From Nematopogon swammerdamellus (Eukaryota > Arthropoda > Insecta > Lepidoptera > Adelidae), in NCBI GenBank assembly GCA_946902875.1, contig OX336349.1, positions 20,421,891-20,485,890 of the forward strand: a stretch of 64,000 bases of DNA, in the 5' to 3' direction. The notes below the pieces were generated by a model. That model ran no database searches and was not told the origin of the DNA. It worked only from the letters and a program-made list of their open reading frames with translations. Below are positions 20,651 to 31,857 of the stretch, one piece after another. The position numbers and the translations under genes were made by a program. Position 1 is the first letter of the stretch, and every line of letters starts with the position of its first letter.

Positions 20651-20867
20651 ATTTCAACATCTATCAAATACTTCAAAAGCTCCCCAACCAAGTCCGTATG
20701 TGTTACATGTTTGTTACGTTTCGTCCTAGACTGTGTTACTTCTTACATTAACTTCCACTCGTTACTAAAAACGGAAAGAGACGCAAGACTGTGTTAGCTT
20801 CGAGATTTCTTCAGGAGGCTAATTCTGTAGGAGAGAAATCGAGAACATTGTATCGTCATATCGGTAC

Positions 20868-20930
20868 TTAAAAATAATAGCCCCACTGCATCTCTTCCAG
20901 TGCATGTTGTAAAAGGCGACTATTTACCTA
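20868..20930 (+). repeat. Repeat E fragment
   Basis: CCCACTGCATCTCTTCCAGT then GTAAAAGGCGACTA, the start of E. Confidence 0.5.
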
Positions 20931-20940
20931 GGCACAGTTG

Positions 20941-21146
20941 CTTTCACGAGTCATGAGCACACTTTTCATTGGTCAGTTTGACGGGATGTGACGTCGACGG
21001 CGCGGCGGCGCCGATTCACGCGATTGGTTTGTCGGTCAGCGTCAGTCGACGCTCGTCGCCTATTGGGCTCACACGCGTCGTTCGACTACTATATACTTGC
21101 GTGCAGTGTTAGTCCACTGTCCATCTATGCTCATGACTCGTGAAAG
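20941..21146 (+). mobile_element. TIR element with promoter-like interior
   Basis: CTTTCACGAGTCATGAGCA (20941-20959) and its exact complement (21128-21146) flank 168 bp of CpG-rich DNA. Inside are three ATTGG (reverse CCAAT) motifs, TGACGTCG (CRE-like), and CTATATACTTGCG followed by GCAGTGTTAGT at a TATA-to-start distance. Confidence 0.65.
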
Positions 21147-21187
21147 CACAACAGTGACAGAACAACTAACAATTTATAGGATTATTA

Positions 21188-21245
21188 TAATGCCATGCCG
21201 GTCTGACAGGTGTCTATTCACGCCTCTCTTTCTTTTGTTCTTGTT
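21188..21245 (-). repeat. LINE-D fragment
   Basis: AATGCCATGCCGGTCTGACA then GTGTCTATTCACGCCTCTCT. Confidence 0.55.
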
Positions 21246-21263
21246 GTTAGGTCTATCATCTAT

Positions 21264-21442
21264 ATTTTTTTTCTTTCTTTCTTTCTTTTTTTCTTTCTTT
21301 CTTTCTTTCTTTCTTTTTTTCTTTCTTTCTTTCTTTCCTTCTTTCTTTCTTTCTTTATTTCTTTCTTTCTTTCTTTCCTTTTTTATTTCTTTCTTTCTTT
21401 CTTTCTTTCTTCCTTTCTTTCTTCTATCTTTCTTTCTTTCTA
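21264..21442 (+). repeat. (CTTT)n microsatellite
   Basis: About 180 bp of CTTT units with few interruptions. The Lys/Glu/Arg-rich open frame on the opposite strand is a by-product. Confidence 0.95.
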
Positions 21443-21444
21443 GC

Positions 21445-22205
21445 GTCGCTAGACGGTAGTGAATATACTCCCACGCACAACTCGATATCCCCGACCGCAC
21501 GCTCCGTAGGATATTTAATATATGCTGTTTCCTTTCTGAAGTTCCCTTTGTATATTGTCTGATACGATGCCCGTTTGATGTCTCCGGAGATATTGAGTTG
21601 CGCCTTAGAAGATTTTGTTCGCGACGATACAATACCATGTTACGATTTGTTGGTGTTTATAAAGTGTTGGCTTGGCATGGTTAATGGTTATATTATGTTT
21701 CACTACACAGTTGGTTCGGGTCATCTGTACCGTAGGATTGATGCAGACTTATGAAAAGTTAAAGATTAGTATAGGGAATGTTCTAGGTTTTCAATCTACA
21801 GGATTATCTTTAGTGAACCAAAACGTTGAAACAGCAAGTTTTTTAACATCACTCGACAGAAAGAAAAAAATCCAAATATTGCTCTATTTTTACAGCAATT
21901 TCTATTGTAAAAATATAAAGAATTAATGTAAACTTTTCTCCAAATACAATTTTATATTTTTAATGAACCATAAATTTTAAAAAGTCATAAAGCTAAAATG
22001 TTTCATACTTATTAAAAGATTTGCGCGTTATTCGCCTTCGCTTTGTTTTATCGTAAGCGCCTTGTGGCGATTCCATCCCGCTCTAGTAAAGAGGAAATGG
22101 GGTGGCGGCACCCCTGTCCCCGCTCCCCATTCCGCTGAGCGCATGACGTCACTATGAGTGAAAGAGGCTTAAGAGCTACTTCCATATTTCTCTCAAGCCC
22201 AGCGG
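21445..22205. other. Unassigned stretch
   Basis: Mixed composition with a GC-rich segment at 22050-22150. No gene recognised. Confidence 0.3.
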
Positions 22206-22335
22206 GCACCTTCAAGTAGGGACTTCGCTTGACCGTTAGAGGCTGACCGTGGTTCGAATTCCACGTAAAACTGTAGGTCCCTTTCCTTCTTACCTTACTA
22301 GGTGGTAGGGTTCAACCCGCCCGGATTGGTTGGCC
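22206..22335 (+). repeat. SINE-A partial (end of head and central domain)
   Basis: TTGACCGTTAGAGGCTGACC, GGTTCGAATTCCACG (B-box-like), AAACTGTAGGTCCC and CTAGGTGGTAGGGTT. Confidence 0.7.
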
Positions 22336-22349
22336 CCGAAGATCCATAC

Positions 22350-22395
22350 ATCCATCCATCCTCACAAACTTTCGCGTTTATATTATTAGTAGGAA
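22350..22395 (-). repeat. Helitron-like 5' end fragment
   Basis: In antisense, CTAATAATATAAACGCGAAA then GTTTGTGAGGATGG, a common lepidopteran Helitron start. Confidence 0.5.
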
Positions 22396-22524
22396 GTAGG
22401 ATATGAAAGAATTGAAAAAAAAATATACTCATTTATTATGTCAGATAGTATATTATGTGTTAATGGCACACGGGCATCAGTTGTATCTGCTTACCCTATT
22501 AGGAAACAGCCGTCACGGTATCTC

Positions 22525-22690
22525 AGTCTCGGTAGCTCAGTGGTGCGATCGTGGACTATCGTTCGTGATCATAAGCACACCTGGGCGCTTTCAGAACTTG
22601 AAATGGGCGACCGCTCGACCGTTGGAGGCTGACCGTGGTTTGAATTCCACGTAAAACTGTAGGTCCCTTTCCTTCTTAACTCACTAGTTG
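22525..22690 (+). repeat. SINE-A head copy
   Basis: TCTCGGTAGCTCAGTGGTGC (A-box region), a decayed 5S-like segment, and GGTTTGAATTCCACG. Confidence 0.7.
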
Positions 22691-22744
22691 CTACGGCGGA
22701 GGCTTAGTAATAGGCTTCCGTACGGGATACGGAAACCTAAAAAC
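22690..22744 (-). mobile_element. MINE-2 end fragment
   Basis: GGCGGAGGCTTAGTAATAGG to GGATACGGAAACCTAAAAA. Confidence 0.65.
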
Positions 22745-22749
22745 CCTAT

Positions 22750-23385
22750 GAAAACTACTACGCCCTAACGCCGCGCGCCGTTGCGTTGGTGTTACTAGGC
22801 GCCTTAAGTTACTTTCCTAAGTTGTTAACTTTAACGTCCCCACAATATTTTACAGCGAATCAGCCAGACCTATCGCGGAAATTGCGAACCTCCTCCATGC
22901 TGTTGCGAAATTTCTCCGGTACACCACTTCTATTGTATAGTTGACATTCTGCTTCACCGTCCACGTAATATTCTTGCAACAAGATCCGCTATGCCGGGAT
23001 TTGCCAAGTTAAAGTAGACGAGGTTTAGCGCACACATAGTTTGTGGGTTCTTCATAGTTTAAATAGTTCTATCTGTTCTAGTTGATAGTTGTCGGCCGGC
23101 GCTCTCGTTGGACAGTTTTGCCGCCAATTTAAACTTTTTCATACAAATTACTTTCACGGAATTGCTCGCGCACAGTCTCTTTTTATAGTGCGACATGCGA
23201 CCTTATGTCGTGGGTCGTAGAGTTGGGTTTAATTAGGTGCTTATGTAGTTGGATGTTGAAACTTAGACAGAGGTGCTAGTTGCTGAGGAATGTTGCAGCC
23301 ATCCACCAATAAGTCCCAAGACGCAACATTGCTTCTTAGGGTCTGACAGAGCCCCTTTAAAATACTGATAAAAAAACACCGTATT
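22750..23385. other. Unassigned stretch
   Basis: No open frame of note and no recognised repeat. Confidence 0.3.
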
Positions 23386-23389
23386 GGGC

Positions 23390-23708
23390 CGGTACTTAAA
23401 AACAATAGCCCGACTGCATCTCTCTCCGTGCATGCCGTAAAATGCTACTATGGGATAAGGACAAGGTGCCGTACTAAAGGGCGATGGGTTAGTTACCTCT
23501 CACCTTGGCGCGTCCTACCACTGAGTCATGAAAAGAAGCAGGGTGGATCTTCGTGCCTTACTTGCTGCTTGGTAGTTATCATTTTCCTAATACTTTGCTA
23601 AACGCGGTGGTCGGTGTTGTGCTATATTATTGACAAGAGTACTTGCAGCACAACGCCGATTACTCCGCTTACCCCGACTGTCGGGATACAGCGTGTGGTA
23701 TGTATAAA
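23390..23708 (+). repeat. Repeat E copy, nearly complete
   Basis: It runs from GGTACTTAAAAACAATAGCC through CATGCCGTAAAA, GCGATGGGTTAGTTACCTCT and CTTGCTGCTTGGTAGTTATC to GTCGGGATACAGCGTGTGGT. Confidence 0.8.
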
Positions 23709-23785
23709 AAAAAAACATTGCGTCTTTGTAATATGGAAACAGACTGCGCCAAAAATGGAGCTTGTACAGAATGAAGCAGTGTTAT

Positions 23786-24108
23786 GGCGCGGTCCCATTG
23801 AGTGCCGCGCCTCGCGCCTCGCCGTGCCACGCCGCGCCGCGCCGCGCCTGCACGTCCCGCGCCGAGCTGTTCCCACTGCCCGGCGCGCCCCGTGCCGTGC
23901 CTGTACGAGTGACACGGAGCGCACGGCTGCGCGCGCGCGTGCGAGCGAGACGCTGTGCCGCGCCGTTGAAGTTACCGACTCTCGACGGATCAGGCCGCGC
24001 CGCGCCGCGCCGCTCCGCGCCTCCTGTTCCCACTGGCCGGGGCGCGGCGGGGCGCGGCGGCGTGGCGCGGCTCGGCGCGCCGAGGCGCGGAATCAATGGG
24101 ACCCTGCC
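23786..24108. mobile_element. Very GC-rich element with inverted ends
   Basis: GGCGCGGTCCCATTGAGTGC at the left and GGCGCGGAATCAATGGGACC...GCC at the right are inverted relatives (GGTCCCATTGA / TCAATGGGACC). The interior is GCGCC/GGCGC-rich and CpG-dense, unlike AT-rich surroundings. The Arg/Ala-rich open frames are compositional artefacts. Confidence 0.7.
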
Positions 24109-24109
24109 A

Positions 24110-24412
24110 TTAGTCGGGAATAGAGTTGTAAAGATGCCGTTTTTTGCACTTTGATACGGATTTATTTGACTTAGGTACCGTAAAACACGGAAAGTTTCGA
24201 AAAGTATTTTCATATGAGATACCTACCTCTTTTCGCGTTTTATTCCTGTTCTTTGCTTGAAACCAAAAAGTGAGTGACCAAAGTTCGTATTGAACAGGAA
24301 CACCGTAAAAAACACGGAAAGATTCAACAGGAAAAGAAATAAGAGTCGCAAATAGCTCTATCGCAGAGAAGCTTATCATTTCCAAATTATGTAGGTACTC
24401 ATAATAACTCTT
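24110..24412. other. Unassigned stretch with a short repeat
   Basis: ACCGTAAAACACGGAAAG (24177) recurs as ACCGTAAAAAACACGGAAAG (24302). Otherwise nothing recognised. Confidence 0.35.
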
Positions 24413-24413
24413 T

Positions 24414-24652
24414 TTTTATGTAATCCGGTATGGCTGGCTGAGTCAGAAGTGCAGAGCGCATGATCCAACCAGCCAATATCACCTCCGAGAAGGTAGGTGC
24501 CATATCGGAGACTTCCCTGGATTACTCGCTATACTGAACTAGAGGAGAACACAACCGAGCCTACTATGCGGCCATCTTACATCCAGTACAGTGGTGCCAA
24601 CCCAGTCGGCTACAATTTGAGCCTACCACCTAGTATGGGGCAAGGGAATCTT
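24414..24652 (-). mobile_element. SINE-C, head missing
   Basis: TTATGTAATCCGGTATGGCT to GAGCCTACCACCTAGTATGG, antisense. Confidence 0.8.
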
Positions 24653-24672
24653 TGTTTTAATTTGTGTTTTAT

Positions 24673-24826
24673 AGGGTTCCGTATCCGTCGTACGGTACCC
24701 TATTACTAAGCCTACGCCGTCTGTCTGTCTGTCTGTCTGTCCGTCTGTCCGAGGGCTGTATCTCTTGAACCGTAATAGGTAGGTACCCCGTGAAAATTTT
24801 CACATAATAGGTATGTGTTATTATCA
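24673..24826 (+). mobile_element. MINE-2, 3'-truncated
   Basis: AGGGTTCCGTATCCGTCGTA and (GTCT)n at 24719-24750; the CTTGGCCGG end is missing. Confidence 0.75.
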
Positions 24827-25189
24827 GGGATCGGAATTAGGTAGAGTGATTTGGTACAAAAGTAGGTAAAGTTCGCGAGAGGATATAATATGGAGTTGTT
24901 AAAACCACCACTTTGTATGGGAATTCTGAAAATTTCCTGGGAAATTTCCGGGACTGGATTTTTCTTCGGGGTCGTATTTATTGACTAAATACAAGCTTCT
25001 TTTGTTCTTAGATGATTTTCTCTAGAGTGGCCGCTTATGGAGATATATTTTTTTTCATAAATTTTTATTTCTACTCAATTTACAGGAAAACCGGGGAAGA
25101 TGTGATAAAATAATCTAAGAGTGTATCGAATTGCTAACAAAACAAGACCTAATTTGTTGTCGTACCATCATTGGTTCTCGATTTATTGC

Positions 25190-26566
25190 TCGCCGCGATT
25201 CTGAATTATCCAGGACGGCATTTGTGTGGAAAGCTCCGCCCCCTTTCCTGATTTTATTTCTCGAATGTTGATATTTTTTCGCCTGAATCTTATTTCTAGA
25301 CGAAATATAAGACACTTTTATTCTTACACGTTTTTGAAAAAAATCTATATTTCCGGAGAAAAAAAAATCTTAAATATTTTTAATTCCAAAATGTTCTTGA
25401 TTGCTAATGTTTTTTTGGCGGATTCTTATTTCTAACCGAAATATGAGACACTTTTATTCTTACACGTTTTTCCCTTAAGTCGATATTTCCGGAGAGAAAA
25501 ATAAAACAACCAATTTTTTCATATTTTCTCGAATGTTGATGTTTTTTCGCCTGAATCTTATTTCTAGATGAAATACGAATCTGCAGTTTCAATCATTTAA
25601 ATTATTTTCAGAATCATTTAAAAAAAGTGGCCGCCATTTTGAACTTTTTAGTTACTGGACCAATTGCTTTCAAAATCGCCATCTGGGTGTCTGTGTGGGC
25701 TCTGAATACGAATCTGTAGTCAAAATTTAAAACAAGTGGCCGCCATTTTGAACTTTTTAGTTACTGGACCGATTGCTTTCAAAATCGATATCTGGGTATA
25801 TGTGTGGACCATGAATACGAATCTGTTGCCAACATTTATAAAAAGTGGCCGCCATTTTGAACTTTTAAATTACTGGACCGATTGCTTTCAAAATCTATAT
25901 TTGGGTGTTTCTGTGGGCTCTGAATACGAATCCGTTGTCAAAATTTAAAAAAGTGGCCGCAATTTTGAACATTTTAGTTTTGACTACAAATTGATATTCA
26001 TAGCCCACACAGACACCCAGATATAGATTTTGAAAGCAATCGGTCCAGTAACTAAAAGTTCAAAATGGCGGCTTCTTCTTTTAAATTTTGACTACAGATT
26101 CGTATTCAAAACCCACACATACACCCAGATATCGATTTTGAAAGCAATCGGTCCAGTAACTAAAAAGTTCAAAATGGCGGCCACTTTTTGAAATGTTCAA
26201 CACAGATTCGTATTTCGTCTAGAAATAAAATTCAGGCGAAAAAACATCAACATTCGAGAAAATATGAAAAAATAAGTTATTTTATTTTTCTCTCCGGAAA
26301 TATCGACTTAAGTGAAAAACGTGTAAGAATAAAAGTGTCTTATATTTCATTTAGAAATAGGAATCCGCCAAAAAAACATCAGCAATCGAGAACATTTTGG
26401 AAAAAATAATTTTCGATTTTTTTTTTCTACGGAAATATCGATTTTATTGAAAAATGTGTAAGAATAAAAGTATCTTATATTTCGTCTAGTACTATGATTC
26501 AGGCGAAAAAATATCAACATTCGAGAAATTAAATCAGGAAAGGGGGCGGAGCTTTCATCGCGGCGA
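25190..26566. mobile_element. Foldback element, about 1.4 kb
   Basis: Two arms of roughly 650 bp face each other. The left begins CGCCGCGAT...AAGCTCCGCCCCCTTTCCTG and the right ends CAGGAAAGGGGGCGGAGCTT...ATCGCGGCG. Each arm holds two tandem sub-repeats: an outer one with TTTTTTCGCCTGAATCTTAT and TTATTCTTACACGTTTTT, and an inner one of about 110 bp with AGTGGCCGCCATTTTGAACT and TTACTGGACCGATTGCTTTC. Inverted arms made of tandem repeats are the foldback layout. No transposase frame is visible. Confidence 0.85.
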
Positions 26567-26692
26567 AAATTTCAACCAGTATTGGTATCATACATGAAAG
26601 AAACGGAAAAACCCCGTGTTTTTCGTTTTATTCAAAATGTATTTTTCGGTATTTTTCTGCCTTTACAACACTAGTCGGGAAGCGGAGCGGCG

Positions 26693-26892
26693 CGGCGGGT
26701 GGCCGAGTGGTTTGGGCTTCAGCTTCTCATGCGATAGGTCCGACGTTCGAATCCGGTCGGCGTGTACCAATGAGTTTTTTTCTGACGAAACAATTTACAT
26801 GCATACCTACACCTGCTGCTTCACCGTTCGGTGTAAAAATGCAGGTCCCTTCCCTTGCCTCTTACTACGTGGTATACTCAAATTGTATCTGA
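26693..26892 (+). mobile_element. SINE-C head (tRNA-Leu/Ser-like) and central domain
   Basis: GGTGGCCGAGTGGTTTGGGC (A box) and CGACGTTCGAATCC (B box), then AATGAGTTTTTTTCTGACGA and CTTACTACGTGGTATACTCA. Not a functional tRNA: no acceptor stem pairing was seen. Confidence 0.8.
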
Positions 26893-26899
26893 CTAAATT

Positions 26900-27595
26900 T
26901 AACAGCTATATAAGTACAGTAACATAAGTATACAACATAAAAAACAAAAATTCGAGAGGTGTTGTGGGACACCCGATTGGAACGAAGTTCCTTTCGCTAT
27001 ATATTATTTAAGTAAATTAACAATGTTTGAGAGTACCTAATAAAATGAAAAAAAAAGAAAATTAATGACGTCCATAATGTAGTAATACACCTATACATAG
27101 ACATACGCTTGTAAACACACAAACACAAATACTACAGCAAAAGTGTCGTGACGGTCGAAGTCTTACACGTTTTTCGGCCTAGCTCTCGTTCGTCAAGTGT
27201 CTGGAGTTTATAGTGTGATAAGGAACTTCGTTCCGATAAATAATTTAGTCAATCAAAAAGTTCATTTTCATATAACCACTAAACGACCCCTGCGAAATAA
27301 CCATCGCGACATCATGGGACCGTCATCGACCGTTCAGTTCTTTTGAACCGACTTGATGCTGTATGTATAGCGGGCGTACCTACCTCGTTACCAAAAGGCA
27401 TTACGTCCCAAGTAAACTAACAAAAGGTTAATTTAATGTAAGTGCAAAGTTTGAGCCTCAAACATCGGTTCAGACGTGCAAATATGCTGAGCTTAATTCG
27501 TAGTACCTGTAGAATAACCACGGAGCGATCAGCCACTGGATTAATGCTGCATACAAGGTACAATTTAGCTCTTTCTGAGTGAAAAAAATGATCGA
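26900..27595. other. Unassigned stretch
   Basis: AT-rich. Two GGAACGAAGTTCC / GGAACTTCGTTCC motifs (26978 and 27222) face each other across about 245 bp. Confidence 0.4.
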
Positions 27596-27700
27596 AGGGA
27601 AGCACTGACATGGCACCTAGTTCACCATGGCGCTATGGGCTGACATCACGGATGTTGTAGGCGATGTAGCCAAACGTGTAAGGTTCCATAAAAAAAAATG
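27596..27700 (+). mobile_element. SINE-A 3' end
   Basis: GGGAAGCACTGACATGGCAC to GTAGCCAAACGTGTAAGGTT with an A-run. Confidence 0.75.
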
Positions 27701-28085
27701 TGCCTCCAATATTGCACACCTGATATATTCACTTTTGACATGTGTAAAAGTTCATCTATCAGGGCAGATCAGTAGCTTTCTGAAAACATTATGTGATTAT
27801 TTTACTCCATAGGAAAAACATCTGGAAAATACCTACCTTAGAAATATAAAAAAACCTATTCGACATAACGTGCGTGATCAAAGCAGTCTTTCGGAAAACG
27901 TTAATTTTATTCGTTCATGTTGTTTTAATTTTTTTTTATTCGTAATTTTGCAATAAAAAAATGAAAACCTAATTTTCTCTTACCCTAAAAATCAAATGCA
28001 TCCCTACTCCAACCCGAAAAAGCGATGTGTCGCTATCCTGCTTGCACCGAGGCGGATTTTTTTTTTATTATTTAAAGCTCAACGT
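27701..28085. other. Unassigned AT-rich stretch
   Basis: No gene recognised. Confidence 0.3.
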
Positions 28086-28089
28086 GTTG

Positions 28090-28126
28090 CGCCGAGCCAC
28101 GTATAAGGTGTCTAACGACGCCCATT
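28090..28126 (-). repeat. LINE-D tail fragment
   Basis: GCGCCGAGCCACGTATAAGG then TGTCTAACGACGCCCAT. Confidence 0.6.
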
Positions 28127-28279
28127 TATTAATAACTTGACTGTACCCTATGTTCTTTGTTTTGTATTTTATTATATTTTTTAATGGGTATATCTTGACT
28201 TAATGTTTTTAATTTTTTGCTTAGATATAGCATGTTATATCCAACATAATGAAAACTTAGTATGTAAGTCATATTTAAA

Positions 28280-28434
28280 AAAAGCTCTGTAAGGTTTCCT
28301 ACCCGGTTTTTTCTTATAGATTGCACTGCTGAACGGGACATGACAAAAAAAAATGACGAGCCATACTGAATATGCATGTCTTAATGAATTGTTGTGTCTT
28401 CTTTATGGCGGAATAAATATCTGAATCTGAATCA
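28280..28434 (+). repeat. LINE 3' end with (ATCTGA)n tail
   Basis: CCCGGTTTTTTCTTATAGAT to GCGGAATAAATATCTGAATC, with a short tandem tail typical of non-LTR elements. Confidence 0.5.
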
Positions 28435-28780
28435 TGGACATGAAGAAACTCATTAGTATGTTCATGCGCTCAGCGCGAGAGTATTTCGGCACCAGCCATA
28501 TCCAGAGGTTAGATTGCTACGCGGCCGCAATAGTGGCTCGCGGGCCGCTGCTAATGGGGTGTAGCCCTTATCTTAACGCGCCAGTCGGTGTGGACGCCGA
28601 CCTTTATGCTCGAACAGTTCCACGCCTTGCGGTTATAAATGGCCGGATAACATGATGTAAGGAGGCCGTATTTTAATGTGGAGTCTTGGAGGCCCGGCTA
28701 GACGGAGTTGTTGAATTGAGTTTTTTTTGCTGTCGAAAAAACCACTGCCTCACATCTGCGGACTACATGTCGTGCTGAAT
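28435..28780. other. Unassigned stretch with a 73-codon open frame
   Basis: An ATG at 28434 opens a frame to 28655 (MDMKKLISMFMRSAREYFGT...). Composition is more GC-balanced than the flanks, but I recognise no family, no splice structure and no homologue. Confidence 0.3.
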
Positions 28781-28781
28781 A

Positions 28782-29158
28782 AAAAAAAATCGGCCAAGTG
28801 CGAGTCGAACTCGCGCACCGAGGGTTCCGGATCGACATGTCATGGCCGACGCCACTCACGCCATTTATGGCGTGTTTATGAAATGCTTCATATTAGTTAA
28901 AATTCATGATTCTTTAAAATGCTTCATACTTACTCTTTTCGGTAGATAGCGCGCGCACACACTTTATGGTTTGTTCTTTGGGAACCCCCGTGAATTTTTT
29001 ACTTTTTCTTATTTTTAGATATTATTTGTTGTTATATCGGCCATAATAACATTAATAATAATAACACATATTATACGGTTCAGGAGATACAGCCCTCGGA
29101 CAGACGGACGGACGGACGGACGGACCGACGGACGGACGGACGGACGGACCGACGGACG

Positions 29159-29197
<39 letters not shown>

Positions 29198-29241
29198 GGC
29201 GTAGGGTTAGTAATAGGGTGCCGGATACGGAACCCTAAAAA
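28782..29241 (-). mobile_element. MINE-2 MITE, full length
   Basis: CGGCCAAGTGCGAGTCGAAC to GGATACGGAACCCTAAAAA, with about 100 bp of (GACG/GACA)n at 29098-29198. Confidence 0.9.
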
Positions 29242-29437
29242 TCTTTCACTCTGTCGCCTGCCGCTTTTGCAGACGGTTGGTTCGACGTCGCGTTGTGTGA
29301 ATAATTTAAATTTGGTGAAACTCATACTTTCGGCAGTCGTAGTTAACAAAAGAAGAAGAGAAGAACGGTTGACTGGAGGAAATTGCATAAAGCAATAAGC
29401 CCGCCCTTGCCACACATTAAGTGGCATAAAGTGTATT

Positions 29438-29749
29438 AAAAAAAACCGGCCAAGTGCGAGTCGAACTCGCGCACCGAGGGTCCCGTATCGCCATGTCACG
29501 GCTAGCGCTACTCACGCCATCTAGATGGCGTGTTATGTAATGCTTCATATTAGTTAATGTCATGCTTCATAATCTATTCGGCAGATGGCGCGCGCGCATA
29601 ACACTTTTTGGTTTCTTCTATGGGAACCCCCGTGAATTTTTAATTTTTCTTATTTTTTATTATTTGTTGTTATATCGGCCAGAATAACACATATTACGGT
29701 TCAGGAGATACAGCCCGACGGTACAGACGGACGGACGGACGGACGGACC

Positions 29750-29784
<35 letters not shown>

Positions 29785-29833
29785 GGCGTAGGCTTAGTAA
29801 TAGGGCCCCGTACCGGATATGGAACCCTAAAAA
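29438..29833 (-). mobile_element. MINE-2 MITE, full length
   Basis: Same termini as the previous copy; (GACG/GACA)n at 29725-29783. Confidence 0.9.
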
Positions 29834-29834
29834 G

Positions 29835-30530
29835 AGTCTAAGCAAACTGGAATCTGGATACGTTCGTCTCTGCTGTCTCCTCTGTGGAATTATGGCTGAA
29901 GGCGCGGCCTGCTCAAGTTGAATGCCTATCCGGCCGGAATCGCGCCGCAGCCTCCTCTGGCGATCTTTTATTACGTTGTAAAAAATGGCGATAGATTATC
30001 GATTAAGGGTTAAGTGCCCCTTTTCGTTTACTTGTAGGGCGAAGGAAACGTGCGTTGAAAATAACGTTGGTTTCTACGACAAAAAATATGTTAGTTCTAT
30101 AATTAATAGCTATGAAGATAAAATACAAGGTTATATAATATGTAGGTCGTCTCGTAGAATAAATATTCTTTGCCTTATTATATTTGATAGCCAAAAATTG
30201 TGTCGTCTTGACAAGACACAATTTGAAACCCACTTACTAATCGATTAATACCCAAATACTAATCGAAACGAAAATATGTACCACTTAACCGCATTATTAT
30301 AATGCCTGTGATCAAAATCCGGCCGATAGCTGGCTCCGAGTTCTTCGTGAAATACAACTGACAACAATATTGAATGTACGAATGAATGTTATTACACAAT
30401 TAAAATAAATATAACAATATAACAGAATCACTTATAGATAAGATATAATAATACAAACTAATTAGCGATGTGAACAGCATTTCAGTGCAGGCGTTGATGT
30501 GCTGAGAATGATGATGAATGATTACCAATA
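29835..30530. other. Unassigned stretch
   Basis: Short inverted motifs such as TTGTGTCGTCTTGACAAGACACAA (30198-30221) occur. No gene recognised. Confidence 0.35.
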
Positions 30531-30534
30531 TAGC

Positions 30535-30692
30535 TAAGAACCATCCCGATTTCTAAGTTTTCTAATAAAAAAACCTCATCCAAATGGGTCCATCCGCTTG
30601 GGAGCTACGATACCTCAGACACACCCATACACACATACACACACACTCACGTTAAACTTATAATACCCCTCTTTTTGCGTCGGGTGTTAAAA
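30535..30692 (+). repeat. LINE-tail repeat (P tail)
   Basis: GAACCATCCCGATTTCTAAG through GGTCCATCCGCTTGGGAGCT to CCCTCTTTTTGCGTCGGGTG. Relatives at 40050-40195 and 53090-53230. Confidence 0.6.
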
Positions 30693-30694
30693 AC

Positions 30695-31690
30695 TATACG
30701 TTGATGCTGATGTTTTCCACTTAAAGAAAACACGATCAACGTGCGTTTTATTTATCAATAAAACGTCCGTTAATGTCAACCGACGTGAAAGATATTCGGA
30801 GCATTGAGCAGTTTGCTACCCGAGCGGTTCGGCCGGCATTAGCGAGCAACTTTTCGTAATAAAAGAAGATAATGCCAGAGGGGAAGAAGATTAATACAAC
30901 AACTTCAGCGCTGGACGCTTCGGGCCTTATAATTAGACGTGCCGAAAACTGCTGAAGCATGCCTCTTACTTTTTTGTTTGTTTTTCGAATAAGCTAATTT
31001 TACGCAAAACAGGATCATTGCTAGAGTTGGGTACTGCTTGAAGATCTGAGAGAATAATCTTGTATTGCTAAATTTAGCAGTAATGTAGGGTTTAGCGATG
31101 TTTCCATAGAGAAATAATATACGGGGGTATATTCCTTTATACGTCTATGGATGTTTCAGACGGCGCTTCAGGAGGTCGGTCAGTGTGAACATCTTGTTAG
31201 GGTTCCGTATAAAATCAGAGATTACAAGAGAAATGCTAAAATAAAAAAATCTAATATTTATGTTAAAAACAAAAAATTATAACCTGAAAGTAGACGCAAC
31301 AGCCTAGACTGTATGTTCAATATTAATAAATATTTTCTTTAAAGCCTTTGCTTTGATACGTAAGAAACCGCGATATTTTTTTCAAATGATGAATTTAACA
31401 TACTTTTGAATTTGATTGAGTACCGGTAGCGCTGTAGTGAGGGATTTTGTGCCTCAAACTGACAACTTGAAAAAAAACTAACGCGAAATAAAAAAAAAAA
31501 ATTGCAAAAAAAAATACAGTTCAAATAAAAAAAAAATTCACCTCATATTTTTTGAAGTGAAAACTTCTTTATGGGCGCTTGGCACTTTTTTAGGTGGGTA
31601 AAAAATGTTAGACTCGCGACAGATCTCGAAAAGCGACAGATTTATTTTTATTATTTAAAATGCAACCTTAAGTCATTGCATTAAGGGTTA
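30695..31690. other. Unassigned stretch
   Basis: AT-rich with A-runs near 31480-31540. No gene recognised. Confidence 0.3.
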
Positions 31691-31778
31691 GTTACGATGG
31701 CTAGGGATCAATTATGTTCGTCTCTCAGTGACAGTAACGCCGAAAGCGAATCAAGGGAATCCGATATTCGTTTGGTCG

Positions 31779-31857
31779 TTTATGTGATTTCGTGGCTCAA
31801 TGGTAAGAATGTAGGATTTGTATTTTTTGACCATGGGTTCGAATCCCTCAAATTTTT
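31779..31857 (+). repeat. tRNA-like relic
   Basis: TCGTGGCTCAATGGTAAGAA (A-box-like) and CATGGGTTCGAATCCC (B-box-like), then CTCAAA. The anticodon arm is not recognisable and no acceptor stem closes, so it is read as a pseudo-tRNA or SINE head. It resembles the core at 7645-7730. Confidence 0.5.

Noticed and set aside
21174..21638. 154-codon Lys/Glu/Arg-rich minus-strand frame
   Set aside because: Translation of the (CTTT)n microsatellite.
23614..24213. Arg/Ala/Pro-rich frames on both strands
   Set aside because: Extreme GC composition suppresses stops; no frame is favoured and no domain is seen.
26693..26765. Functional tRNA-Leu/Ser gene
   Set aside because: A and B boxes are present, but the flanks do not pair as an acceptor stem and SINE-C sequence follows directly.
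28434..28655. 73-codon ORF as a small gene or Pde11 exon
   Set aside because: No similarity to the Pde11 N-terminus and no flanking splice signals with a compatible phase; the exons at 18862 and 46119 already join in phase.
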